DNA of 64,000 nucleotides from Nocardia australiensis (GTDB lineage: Bacteria; Actinomycetota; Actinomycetes; Mycobacteriales; Mycobacteriaceae), in the NCBI RefSeq assembly GCF_020733705.1, contig NZ_JAJFZM010000017.1, positions 248,001 to 312,000 on the forward strand. The letters are read 5' to 3'. Positions 7,956-16,949 of this stretch are shown in pieces. Below the pieces are notes generated by a model. It was not told where the DNA came from and ran no database searches. It saw only the letters and a program-made list of their open reading frames with translations. Position 1 is the first letter of the stretch. Each line of letters opens with the position of its first letter. Both the position numbers and the translations under genes were made by a program.

Positions 7956-10900
7956 TCAGCCTGTCACCGTCGAAACGACGGCGCTGGACTCACCACCACT
8001 GCTGACCATGCTGCGCACCTGTCGCGCCGCCACTGAAAGCGTGGCCAGGTCGTAGCTGCCTGCGGCGAAGATCTGCCCGAGCGACACACCGGCCCTGGCC
8101 AGCCGCGATTTGTTGGTCGATTCCCAGTACGCGATCTTCTCGGCCGCGTTCTCGTCGGAATCGGTCGCACTGAGGACGTCGAGGGTCAGCGAGCGCAGCG
8201 AATCGTAGAGATCATCGCGGACCGCGAGCCGGGCCAGCGTGCGCCAGCGGTCACCGCGCTCGAGCTTGCCCACCTCGGTCAGCAACCGTTCGATATCGAA
8301 GTGGTCGTTGAGCGCTATGTGCAGCTCCCCGACCTCCACGGAGTCACGTTCGGCGATATCGGCGATGTCGATGACATCCAGCAGCGGGAACAGGTGAATG
8401 AGCCCAAATGCCTCCTCCGCCAATTCTCGTGGTGCGCCACGCTCGATCGCACCACGCGAACGCGCCTCGAGGTCCTCAGCGAGGTATCCGGTGAGCCAGC
8501 CGGAAACCTGTCCGGCGAGGGCATGCACACCGTCGCGATACCTGGCGATGTCCGCGCCGATCGCGATCGGCTGGGGCCGGTTGGCCAGCAGCCACCGCGA
8601 TACCCGATCGAGGGTGCGCTTGGTCTCGAGCTCGAGTTCGTTGCGCACCGCGGTGGTCACCGGCGCGGTCCGAATCCGCCGCCAGAGCGTGTGCATGTCG
8701 AATATCTCGACCGCGGCGCTGAAGGCGCGAACCGCGTCGTCGGTGGTGGCACCGGCCTCCTCGGCGAGCCGGAACGCATAGGTGATCCCGCCGTAGTCGA
8801 CCACGTCATTGATCACCACGGTCGCCACGATCTCGCGGCGCAGCGGATGCCGGTGAATGGCGGTGGCGAAACGTTCCCGCAGCGGTGCCGGGAAGTAGGC
8901 GGGGAGCACGTCGGCGAAGGCCGCGCTGTCGGGAAGCTCGCCTGCCAGCAGATCGGCCTTGAGCGAAAGCTTCACGTGCGCCATGAGATTCGCCAGCTCC
9001 GGCGAGGTCAGACCCCGCCCCTCGGCGGCGCGCTGCTCGAGCTCGGCGTCGGTCGGCAACGCCTCCAGCCGCCGGTCCAGACCACGGCGGGTCTCGAGAT
9101 CGGCAAGCAGACGCCGGTGCACACCCGACATCGCCACCGCGTCCGCGCGCGACATCCCCATGCGAAAGTTCTGCGAGATATTGTCGCGCAGCACGAGTTC
9201 GGAGACCTCGTCGGTCATGGACGCGAGCAGCGGATTGCGATCTGCCACCGTGAGATCGCCGCCGGAGACGACCGCGTCGAGCAAGACCTTGATATTGACC
9301 TCGTGGTCGGAGCAGTCCACGCCCGCCGAATTGTCCAGTGCGTCGGTGTTCATCCGGCCGCCGTTGCGGCAGAACTCGATGCGGCCGAGCGCAGTGGCAC
9401 CGAGATTGCCGCCCTCACCGATCACCTTGGTGCGCAGCTGATTCGCGCTGACCCGCACCGCGTCATTCGACTTATCGCCGACCTCGGCATTGGTTTCGGT
9501 ACTTGCCTTGATGTAGGTGCCGATACCACCGTTCCACAGCAGGTCGACCGGGGCCTGGAGGATGGCCTTGATCATCTCCGGCGGTGACAGCGTGGTCACA
9601 TCCGGGCCCAGATCGAGTGCCGCCCTGACCTCGGGAGTGACGGGGACGGCCTTGGCGGAACGGTCGTATACGCCGCCACCGGCGCTGATCACCGAGGGGT
9701 CGTACTCGGCCCAGGACGAGCGCGGCAGCGCGAACATCCGCCGCCGCTCGACGAACGAGCGGGCCGCGTCCGGAATCGGGTCGAGGAAGATGTGCCGATG
9801 GTCGAACGCCGCGACCAGGCGAATGTGCTCCGAGAGCAACATGCCGTTGCCGAACACATCACCACTCATGTCACCGACACCGACGACGGTGAAATCGTCT
9901 GTCTGCGTGTCGATATCCATCTCGGCGAAATGACGCTTGACGCTTTCCCACGCGCCCCTCGCGGTAATACCCATGGCCTTGTGGTCATATCCCGCGGACC
10001 CGCCCGAAGCGAAGGCGTCACCGAGCCAGAAACCATACTGCTTGGCAACATCATTGGCGATATCGGAGAACGCCGCGGTGCCCTTGTCCGCGGCAACCAC
10101 CAAATAGGTGTCGTCCTCGTCACGGCGCACCACCCGCTCCGGCGCGAGCACGACACCGGTGGCGTGGTCGACATTGTCGGTGACATCCAGCAGGCCGGAA
10201 ATGAACGTTCGGTAGCACGCCACACCCTCCGCCCCGAACGCCTGCCGGTCCACCCCGGCATCCCCGGTCGACGCGGGCGGCTGCTTCACTACGAAACCGC
10301 CCTTGGCGCCGACCGGAACGATGACCGCGTTCTTCACGGCCTGGGCCTTGACCAGCCCCAGAACTTCGGTGCGGAAATCCTCCAGACGATCCGACCAGCG
10401 CAATCCACCACGCGCCACCGCACCGAAGCGCAGGTGCACGCCCTCGACCCGGGGCGAGTACACGAAAATCTCGAACTGCGGCCGTGGTTGCGGCAATTCG
10501 GCGATAGCGTGCGGATTCAGTTTGAACGACAGGTACTCCAGCGGGTTGCCCTCGGCGTCGCGGCGGAAGTAGTTGGTACGCAGGGTCGCCGAGATCAAGC
10601 CGAGTACGGCCCGCAGAATCCGGTCGGTGTCCAAGCTGAGCACGGCCTCGATCTCCGACTGCACCCGCTGCGCGATATCGGCCGCCCTGGACTCGGCCTC
10701 CGGGCCCACAACGTCCGGATCGAAGTAGGCGCCGAACAATTCGGTGCACGACCGCGCGGTCGCGGGATGGGTCAGCAGCACTCGCGTGATATTGCCGAGC
10801 GTGTAGGCGAAACCGGCCTGCTGTAGGTATTTCGCATAGGCCCGCAGCATCGCGACCTGCCGCCAGTGCAGCCCGGCCCGCAGTACCAGTTCATTGAGCC

Positions 10901-12902
10901 CGTCGACCTCGGCGTGACCGAACCACATCGCGGCGACCGCAGCCGGGAAGCGTTTGCGCACACTGGTTTCCGGCAGGGAGTCGACGTCGACCGAGGCCGC
11001 CAGATCGGCTTCGATATCGCTGTCGAGTGCGCCGCGCAGCAATGCGGCGGGAACTCGCAGCCCGAAATCGTAGATCCAGCGCTGCGAACCGTCGCGCAGC
11101 GTAATGCGGTAGGGCTGCTCGTCGAGGACCTCCACACCGAGACTGTGCACCACCGGCAGCACCCGGCTCAGCGATACACCCGCACCGGCGACGTAGAGGG
11201 TGAATCGCCATTCCCCCGACGGCAATTCGGCGTTGCGGTACAGATTGGTATCGATCTCGCCATCGGACAGGCGTTCCAGCCGCCGCAGATCGGCCAGTGC
11301 GCGGACCGGCCCGTGCTCCTGCTGGTAACTGGAGGGGAAGGCCGCCGCGTAATCCTGGGCGAGCGCCAGCGATACGTCCGACGCGCCGGCCGCCTCGGCC
11401 GCCAGCCCGTCGGCCCAGGTCCAGGTGGTGCTCAGCAACAGTTCCTGAATGCGCTCCCGATTGGATTCGGTGATATCGGCGGGCTGCGCGTCGGGCTTGC
11501 GGTGCACCGTGAAATAGACGACGGCCAGCTCGGATTCGGTGGCACGGGCCGAATACGCGATCTGCTCGGCGTCGAACTCGGTGCGCAGTATCTCCCCCAT
11601 GCGCAGCCGGACCTCGGTCGAATATCGGTCACGAGGCATGTAGACCAGGCAGTAGACCGCACCGCTGCGCGCGTCGCGGCGGATGAACAGCCGAACCTGC
11701 CGTCGCAGACCCAAATCCATGACGCTGGAGACGGTTTCGAACAGGCGACGCGCATCGGTGGAGAACAACTCGACGCGCGGGAAGGACTGGAGCATCTCCA
11801 GCATCGCCTGGCCGGAGAACGAATTCAGCTCGAATCCGGACCAGTCGATCACCTGTAGCACGCGACGCGAGATGACCGGAATGTCGAGGATGTTCTCGTG
11901 CAGACCGGTCACGGTGAACGTCCCGACGAATACGTGCTCGCCCTTCACCATCGCGACGGTGTCACCGGTGGGTCCGCTTCCGCTCGGATCACCGGTGCCG
12001 TAGTCGGCGACGCTGACGAAATAGAGATCGCGGGAGCCCGGCAGCAGCGAATCGACCGAGCCATTGGCCAGCCGCAACACCGGCCGCTTCGCCCCGTGCA
12101 CCGGAACACTGACGTCGGCGACGGAACCGCCACGCAGCACACCGAGGCCGGTGCCGGGCAGCTGCCACGGCTCGAAGGGGGCGTCGGGCAGCGGCGCGCT
12201 GCGCCGGAAGTGGTAGTAGCCGTAGCCGAGCGCGGTGAAGTGGCCGTCGGCCAGCCAGCGCAAAAGCTCCGCGCACTCGGGGATTTCAGGATCGCCCGCC
12301 CACTGCGCGGCAACGTCGAGGCTGTCGGCGAGGGAGTTCATCGAATCGACCATGGTCGCGGTGTCGTCGGCCACGCCACGCAGATCGTTCAGCAGCGACT
12401 CGAGCGCCTGTTCGATTCGGTCGACAAGCGCGTCGGAGAGTCCGGTGGCGAACTGCACGTGGATCCACGATTCGGGCAGCGTGCGGCCATCGCCCGCCGA
12501 CCCGAGATCGGTCTCGCCGTCGTGCGCCACGATGCCCTGGAGCCTGCCCTCGGTGTCGCGGGTGACATCGAAGACGGGATGGATGACCTCGGTCGCGGTA
12601 GCGCCGAGCCTGCGCAGCGCGGCGGTCACCGAATCGACGAGCAGCGGCATGTCGTCGTTGACGATCTGAACCGCGGCGCCGAGTCCGGTGCTGTCGTCGG
12701 GCCGGTACACCCGGGTTGTCGCCGAGCCGGGCTGACGGACTGCGGCCAGCTCGAGGTGCTGCCGGAAGATTCGCTGCGCGCGATCGGTGATCGCGGAGGC
12801 CGACGGGTCCGGTTGGATCCAGCGGAAGTACGCCGCCTCCAGGTCGGTCGGATCATCGCGGAACCGCTTCGTAGTGATCGTCTGCTGTGTGGTTGCCACC
12901 AT
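7956..12902 (-). CDS. gdh: Large NAD-dependent glutamate dehydrogenase
   Basis: 1648 residues from ATG 12902, which has GGAAGG about 10 bases upstream; an in-frame extension to 12989 would run through the promoter. This is the large NAD-GDH class (about 1600 residues, as in Streptomyces and mycobacteria). Visible parts are an N-terminal region with ACT-like segments, the substrate-binding stretch FGAVARGGLRWSDR and the catalytic-lysine stretch PVGAKGGFVVK (K867), the Rossmann stretch VVGVGDMSGDVFGNGMLLSE, and a long helical C-terminus. It oxidatively deaminates glutamate to 2-oxoglutarate and ammonia in the cytosol. In mycobacteria this enzyme is held off by GarA, which PknG phosphorylates; pknG is close by here. 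It is monocistronic with its own palindromic promoter at 12965. Confidence 0.95.
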   Translation of the reverse strand: MVATTQQTITTKRFRDDPTDLEAAYFRWIQPDPSASAITDRAQRIFRQHLELAAVRQPGSATTRVYRPDDSTGLGAAVQIVNDDMPLLVDSVTAALRRLGATATEVIHPVFDVTRDTEGRLQGIVAHDGETDLGSAGDGRTLPESWIHVQFATGLSDALVDRIEQALESLLNDLRGVADDTATMVDSMNSLADSLDVAAQWAGDPEIPECAELLRWLADGHFTALGYGYYHFRRSAPLPDAPFEPWQLPGTGLGVLRGGSVADVSVPVHGAKRPVLRLANGSVDSLLPGSRDLYFVSVADYGTGDPSGSGPTGDTVAMVKGEHVFVGTFTVTGLHENILDIPVISRRVLQVIDWSGFELNSFSGQAMLEMLQSFPRVELFSTDARRLFETVSSVMDLGLRRQVRLFIRRDARSGAVYCLVYMPRDRYSTEVRLRMGEILRTEFDAEQIAYSARATESELAVVYFTVHRKPDAQPADITESNRERIQELLLSTTWTWADGLAAEAAGASDVSLALAQDYAAAFPSSYQQEHGPVRALADLRRLERLSDGEIDTNLYRNAELPSGEWRFTLYVAGAGVSLSRVLPVVHSLGVEVLDEQPYRITLRDGSQRWIYDFGLRVPAALLRGALDSDIEADLAASVDVDSLPETSVRKRFPAAVAAMWFGHAEVDGLNELVLRAGLHWRQVAMLRAYAKYLQQAGFAYTLGNITRVLLTHPATARSCTELFGAYFDPDVVGPEAESRAADIAQRVQSEIEAVLSLDTDRILRAVLGLISATLRTNYFRRDAEGNPLEYLSFKLNPHAIAELPQPRPQFEIFVYSPRVEGVHLRFGAVARGGLRWSDRLEDFRTEVLGLVKAQAVKNAVIVPVGAKGGFVVKQPPASTGDAGVDRQAFGAEGVACYRTFISGLLDVTDNVDHATGVVLAPERVVRRDEDDTYLVVAADKGTAAFSDIANDVAKQYGFWLGDAFASGGSAGYDHKAMGITARGAWESVKRHFAEMDIDTQTDDFTVVGVGDMSGDVFGNGMLLSEHIRLVAAFDHRHIFLDPIPDAARSFVERRRMFALPRSSWAEYDPSVISAGGGVYDRSAKAVPVTPEVRAALDLGPDVTTLSPPEMIKAILQAPVDLLWNGGIGTYIKASTETNAEVGDKSNDAVRVSANQLRTKVIGEGGNLGATALGRIEFCRNGGRMNTDALDNSAGVDCSDHEVNIKVLLDAVVSGGDLTVADRNPLLASMTDEVSELVLRDNISQNFRMGMSRADAVAMSGVHRRLLADLETRRGLDRRLEALPTDAELEQRAAEGRGLTSPELANLMAHVKLSLKADLLAGELPDSAAFADVLPAYFPAPLRERFATAIHRHPLRREIVATVVINDVVDYGGITYAFRLAEEAGATTDDAVRAFSAAVEIFDMHTLWRRIRTAPVTTAVRNELELETKRTLDRVSRWLLANRPQPIAIGADIARYRDGVHALAGQVSGWLTGYLAEDLEARSRGAIERGAPRELAEEAFGLIHLFPLLDVIDIADIAERDSVEVGELHIALNDHFDIERLLTEVGKLERGDRWRTLARLAVRDDLYDSLRSLTLDVLSATDSDENAAEKIAYWESTNKSRLARAGVSLGQIFAAGSYDLATLSVAARQVRSMVSSGGESSAVVSTVTG

Positions 12903-12964
12903 CGACCTGTTGCCTTCCAGTGGGCTGAATTTCGTAACGTGCGCTTCCCACACGTTACCTGAAT

Positions 12965-12993
12965 AACGTACCGCTGCATAGCGGCACATTGAC
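12965..12993 (-). promoter_or_regulatory. Palindromic promoter of gdh
   Basis: The minus strand has TACGTT (12965-12970) as -10 and a weak GTCAAT (12988-12993) as -35 with 17 bases between. The core CGTACCGCTGCATAGCGGCA matches the permease and PAS/GAF-gene elements. It ends 63 bases before the gdh start codon. Confidence 0.68.
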
Positions 12994-13039
12994 TAACGGC
13001 ATAACGCTGATCAGGTAGTTACCTGTTGAATGGTTCAGT

Positions 13040-13750
13040 TCAACGGGTCAAGCCGGCCCGGTTGAGGAAAGTCTGTGCGGCCGCACGGCCGGTGAACGTG
13101 CCGGTCTCCAGACGCAGACCGGTCCGCGTGTCGGCGTACCACACGGTTGCCGAAGGCCCGATCGCCGCGAATACGGGGCCGTCGGCCACGACTGTCGCGC
13201 CGGCCGCCCGCCATCGGCTGACTGTTTCCTTCAGCCGTTCGGACGACGCCAGCTCCGCATAGAAGGTCAGGTCCTTGCCACCGGCAATACCGCCGGACAG
13301 CAACAGATGGCCTGCACTCATGACACATTTATCGGTCACTTCGCCGGCATCGAGTCGTTCACACGACGAACCGGAACGGATCAGTGCGGGCAAAGCACTG
13401 ACGGCATTCGATTGGTCGGCACCGTTCAGTTTCGGCATCTCCGGCAGACCCGGCCCACACGAGCGCACCGCCAGCACACCGACCAGCGCAATAGCAGCGA
13501 TGACGGCACCGGCGGCCATCCGCAGCCAGCGCGGAAGCTCCTTCCGGGCAACGTCTCCCGTCTTCCCGGTGACCTTCTCGGCGACACCGGCCCCCACCGC
13601 GGCCACCCCGGACACCCCGGCCCCCGCGGTTGCCGTGACCGTGCGGACGGCAGCGCGCAACGGCGCACCGCAGTGCGCACAGCTGGAGAGCGCCTGGCCG
13701 ACATGGCGGTGCGAACAGTACTGGCAGATCAGTTCGGATACGGCGTTCAA
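13040..13750 (-). CDS. Membrane-anchored protein with N-terminal zinc ribbon
   Basis: 236 residues. Two CxxC pairs near the start (ICQYC and SCAHC) form a small zinc ribbon. A Gly/Ala/Val-rich linker, a basic segment and one membrane helix (about residues 76-96) follow, then a domain of about 135 residues, probably outside the membrane, with two cysteines (SSCERL and DKCVMS) that could form a disulfide. I do not recognise the outer domain. The ATG overlaps the stop of the upstream gene by 4 bases (13747-13750), so the two are translated together and probably act together at the membrane. Its link to the ESX system is only by position. Confidence 0.7.
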   Translation of the reverse strand: MNAVSELICQYCSHRHVGQALSSCAHCGAPLRAAVRTVTATAGAGVSGVAAVGAGVAEKVTGKTGDVARKELPRWLRMAAGAVIAAIALVGVLAVRSCGPGLPEMPKLNGADQSNAVSALPALIRSGSSCERLDAGEVTDKCVMSAGHLLLSGGIAGGKDLTFYAELASSERLKETVSRWRAAGATVVADGPVFAAIGPSATVWYADTRTGLRLETGTFTGRAAAQTFLNRAGLTR

Positions 13751-14772
13751 TGTCCGGTGATCACAATCGAGGAGATGGCGGTTGTGTTGATCGAGCGATC
13801 ACCCTTCGATTCCAGAATCGTCAAGGTAATACGGGTCGCGCTCACCGGGGGCTCAATTTTTGTGACGACGAGGGTGCGCTGGTCCAGCGTCGCCTGGGTG
13901 TAGCCACTCGCGTCGGCGTTATCCAACTCGTAGTGGATACGGCTGGCCGTGCGGTACTTGTCCCACTGGTCGGTGCCGTCGGCACTGACATGGTCCCAGC
14001 CGGGGATAACGCCGATCGAATCGATCTGATAGCTCTTCCCCAAGTCGATGGTCATTACCTGACCGTCCACCTTGTAGGCACGCACACACGCCCACGCCTT
14101 ACCGGTCTCGCCGCCGAACGCATCCATTGCCGAGGTACTTCCGGGCGGACACTTCGCCTGAGCCGATTTGATCGGGATAACCCCGCTGGCCACGGCGGGC
14201 GGACCAGTGGTTGACGGCGCGGCAGTTGTCGGCGGCGCGGTAACCACGAGTACCTGATCGGACTCCTGCTTCTTTCCGCCTGTCGTCACGAGCAGCAGCA
14301 CTACGAGTACCGCGACGACCGCGCCGATCGCGAGCGCCACCTTCGGCTTTCGCAACTGCGTGAGCGTGTCGCGTGCGACCTGGTCGGCAGGCCCGAACCG
14401 GTTCGACGACGACGCCGCGGCCGGTTCGGCCGCCGGAGTGCGAGGCGGATCTTCGGCCTCCGCCTCCGCGGGCATCACCGCGGCGGGCTGGCGGAACTCC
14501 TGCGTGTAGGCCGCGGTCGAATCCGGCTCCGCTTGGCCATTGAGCAGCGCGAGAATCCGCTCACTCGCCTTGGGTCCACCACTCGCACGTGGCCGATCGA
14601 CGGGCTCCGACCAATTTGATTCGGCCTCCAAAAGGCCGACCGATGCGGCGCCCGCGCTCGCGCGCTCATAGGAATCAATCCCGGCGGGCCCGAACGACGG
14701 ATCCGACAGAAGTGTGTCGAGAACCGCACCTCGATGACGGAGAAAAATATCTCCCGGATCCTCGTCGGGCAT
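13747..14772 (-). CDS. Single-pass membrane protein with discoidin-like C-terminal domain
   Basis: 341 residues. The first 165 residues are soluble and low in structure, one membrane helix follows (VALAIGAVVAVLVVLLLV, about 167-185), then a Thr/Pro linker and a domain of about 140 residues containing ACVRAYKVDGQVMTIDLGKSYQIDSIGVIPGW and ATRITLTILES. That pattern fits the F5/8-type (discoidin, NADase-type glycan-binding) jelly-roll fold, a carbohydrate- or cell-wall-binding module. Two cysteines (KCPPGS and WACVRA) flank the domain start. It may anchor to the wall. The gene is coupled to the following zinc-ribbon gene. The ATG at 14772 has only a weak ribosome site. The fold assignment is inference from motif spacing. 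Confidence 0.7.
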   Translation of the reverse strand: MPDEDPGDIFLRHRGAVLDTLLSDPSFGPAGIDSYERASAGAASVGLLEAESNWSEPVDRPRASGGPKASERILALLNGQAEPDSTAAYTQEFRQPAAVMPAEAEAEDPPRTPAAEPAAASSSNRFGPADQVARDTLTQLRKPKVALAIGAVVAVLVVLLLVTTGGKKQESDQVLVVTAPPTTAAPSTTGPPAVASGVIPIKSAQAKCPPGSTSAMDAFGGETGKAWACVRAYKVDGQVMTIDLGKSYQIDSIGVIPGWDHVSADGTDQWDKYRTASRIHYELDNADASGYTQATLDQRTLVVTKIEPPVSATRITLTILESKGDRSINTTAISSIVITGH

Positions 14773-14849
14773 GGTGCGGATCGTATCGGCCGCAGCATCA
14801 CATCCGGATCGAGGCTATTCCCGCTGGCGAGAACAGCCGCCAGGTGCGT

Positions 14850-15203
14850 TCAGCGCCGCTGGTCCTCGGTCACGAAATACTCCGGCGGCACATCGAACAC
14901 CCTGGCCAGGGCAATGACCAGATCCAGTCGCGGGATGGCGTCACCGTGGATCAGGCGGTACAGACCCGACTGCGACACCGGCACGTCCGGATAGGCCAAC
15001 TCCAGATGCTGCGCAAGCGAATACAGCGTCAGCGACCGCGTGGAGCCGTCCTCGGTCGACACCACCGACTCAGCGATGAGTCCCGACAATCGGCTCGAGA
15101 AAATGGCCGCCGCCGCCTGTCTGGGAGATAGCGAGTCTCCACCGTCCTGATGAGGAAGGTCGCCGCCATCGGAAGGAGAATCCACTACCACGGTGATAGA
15201 CAT
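14850..15203 (-). CDS. EspR-like XRE-family regulator
   Basis: 117 residues. The order is a short leader, a helix FSSRLSGLIAES, the segment SLTLYSLAQHLELAYPDVPVSQSGLYRLIHGDAIPRLDLVIALARVF and a final DVPPEYFVTED. This is the arrangement of mycobacterial EspR, which controls ESX-1 export and bridges DNA: an N-terminal helix, an HTH with a recognition helix near SQSGLYRLIHG, and the closing xxYFxxDE box. The gene starts only 12 bases after the end of eccE and is probably the last gene of the espG-to-eccE operon, so the secretion locus carries its own regulator. The family match is by pattern; the targets are unknown. Confidence 0.72.
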   Translation of the reverse strand: MSITVVVDSPSDGGDLPHQDGGDSLSPRQAAAAIFSSRLSGLIAESVVSTEDGSTRSLTLYSLAQHLELAYPDVPVSQSGLYRLIHGDAIPRLDLVIALARVFDVPPEYFVTEDQRR

Positions 15204-15215
15204 TACCGACCTCGC

Positions 15216-16949
15216 TCAGCTGACGCGACGACCACCGGGTTGCTGCGCGGTCGCAGGAACTTCGGATCCGTGCGGCGCGGCACTGATCGCGGCCGGCCCC
15301 TCGGCGGAATCGAAATAACGGGTCTCCCCTCTCGGTTCGATCAAATCGACGCGCACAGTGCGCATCGGAATACTGACATCCACCGTGGTCGCACCGACCT
15401 GATTAATGGTGAGATCGACGGCCCGCCTACGGGGAGCGCCGGGCTCGTTGATGGTGACAGTGGTTTGTGCCGTCGACGCTCTCGGCGACAGCTGATCGAA
15501 TACGGCGATTGTTGCTGGAGCATTCGTGTCGGAATCCGTCCCTGTACTCCCTCCGGTCCCGCCCTGTGCCTCGACCAGACGCAACGAACGGGAGTCTCCA
15601 ACCGCGGCGACGAGTTGTTGCCAACTCTGCGGCCGGGCCGAGTGCACCTCCACATCCGCGCCGACGACCATGGCCCGCAAGACGATCTGCTGCGCGACCG
15701 GCAACTTCGCGTGCACGTCGATGGTGCGGCGACGCGGGTTGTAGCGGGCCGGATCGAACAGTGGCAGCGCGAGGGTATGACGCGGTTGCCCGCTGAGCGA
15801 CCCGAGGATCTGGCCGTTGGGACCGATCGGGATCGCGAGTTCGGCGGCGATCTCCTCGGGGGCGACATCGGCGCCGGATTCGTCGGTTGGCACGGCACGC
15901 ACCGAGGTGGCGGTGGGTAGTGACGCCATCAGCGCCACCGACTGGCGACCGGTAAGCAACCTCAGGTAGTCCGGCGGCTTGTTGGTCACGGCCGGACCGA
16001 CGAACCGCACCAGCGCACGGGGCGCCGCCACGTCCTCGGTCAGGCTGACGACCAGGGTGGTGCGACCCCGGTTCCACGACCAGCAATCGCCCAATCCGGC
16101 GCCGTCGAGCCGGGTCCAGTCGATCAGGTAGCTCGTCACACAGCGGCCCGGCGCCGAGGATTCGAGGCAACTCCAGGTTTCCCTGAGATCGTTCAACTCG
16201 ACTCCGCCGTGCAGCAGGCGGGTCGCGTCCCGCAATGCCGATGCGGGCAGCGGCCTGGCTTCGATACCTCGCTCACGCAACCGACCCGCAATGCGATGTA
16301 CCGCGCCTGCCAGCGCTTTCGGTGCCGCGACCGCGCACGGACCACGCCGTGCCAGCGCGGCCAGATTGCGTTCCTGATCCAACCGAACGACCAGCCAGGT
16401 CAGGCGATCACCCACCACCGGGTGGGAGCCGATGAGCTGGTCGTAGAGCATGCTGTAGCTGCCGGTCGACCGGACCCGCTGGCCGGTCGTCACGATATCG
16501 ATGTCGACGGAGATGCCGAATTGCTCGAGCATCGGCAACAGCACCTCGACCGCCATCGTGTCCTCGGTGTAGAGGGACCGTTCGGCGATGACAGTGGGCA
16601 GATCCAGATTGGGTGCGAGCTGGATCATCGCGACCAGTGTCGTGTCCGCCTCCGAGATACCGCACACCCCGGACGCGACCTCCACGTCACGAATCCGGCC
16701 CGGCTCGGCCCGCTCTCGCGCTCGCGCCGAACGGCCGACCCGGTATGCGGCCCAGTCGAGCAGCCATCTGACCGTCGTGCGGTTGTTGACCCGAACCGTG
16801 ACCGTCACGAACAGCACGGTCACCACCGAAGCACCGACCCACCATGGCGTGTGGGCGGACATGGCGACCAGCGGCGGACTGCCGACGATCACGAACGCGG
16901 CGAAGGGACCGCGCTCGACGCTGCCGCCCCGAACACTCGGAAAGCTCAC
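15216..16949 (-). CDS. eccE: Type VII secretion membrane component EccE
   Basis: 577 residues. Two N-terminal membrane helices (about residues 15-31 and 36-52) end in the EccE-typical TVRWLLDWAAYR. A long soluble domain follows with DVEVASGVCGISEADTTLVAMIQLAPN and later stretches alternating strands and helices. EccE sits at the periphery of the ESX inner-membrane complex with EccB, EccC and EccD and is absent from ESX-4-type systems, so its presence marks a later ESX type. The ATG overlaps the mycP stop by 4 bases (16946-16949). The last about 40 residues are a low-complexity tail. Confidence 0.88.
   Translation of the reverse strand: MSFPSVRGGSVERGPFAAFVIVGSPPLVAMSAHTPWWVGASVVTVLFVTVTVRVNNRTTVRWLLDWAAYRVGRSARARERAEPGRIRDVEVASGVCGISEADTTLVAMIQLAPNLDLPTVIAERSLYTEDTMAVEVLLPMLEQFGISVDIDIVTTGQRVRSTGSYSMLYDQLIGSHPVVGDRLTWLVVRLDQERNLAALARRGPCAVAAPKALAGAVHRIAGRLRERGIEARPLPASALRDATRLLHGGVELNDLRETWSCLESSAPGRCVTSYLIDWTRLDGAGLGDCWSWNRGRTTLVVSLTEDVAAPRALVRFVGPAVTNKPPDYLRLLTGRQSVALMASLPTATSVRAVPTDESGADVAPEEIAAELAIPIGPNGQILGSLSGQPRHTLALPLFDPARYNPRRRTIDVHAKLPVAQQIVLRAMVVGADVEVHSARPQSWQQLVAAVGDSRSLRLVEAQGGTGGSTGTDSDTNAPATIAVFDQLSPRASTAQTTVTINEPGAPRRRAVDLTINQVGATTVDVSIPMRTVRVDLIEPRGETRYFDSAEGPAAISAAPHGSEVPATAQQPGGRRVS

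Noticed and set aside
8301..12962. Long plus-strand open frames opposite gdh
   Set aside because: They have the repetitive His/Arg/Gly composition of frames antisense to high-GC genes, with no family motifs; gdh on the other strand explains the region.
12903..12989. N-terminal extension of gdh to an upstream ATG at 12989
   Set aside because: It would place the palindromic promoter inside the gene, and the ATG at 12902 has a good ribosome site and the family-like start.
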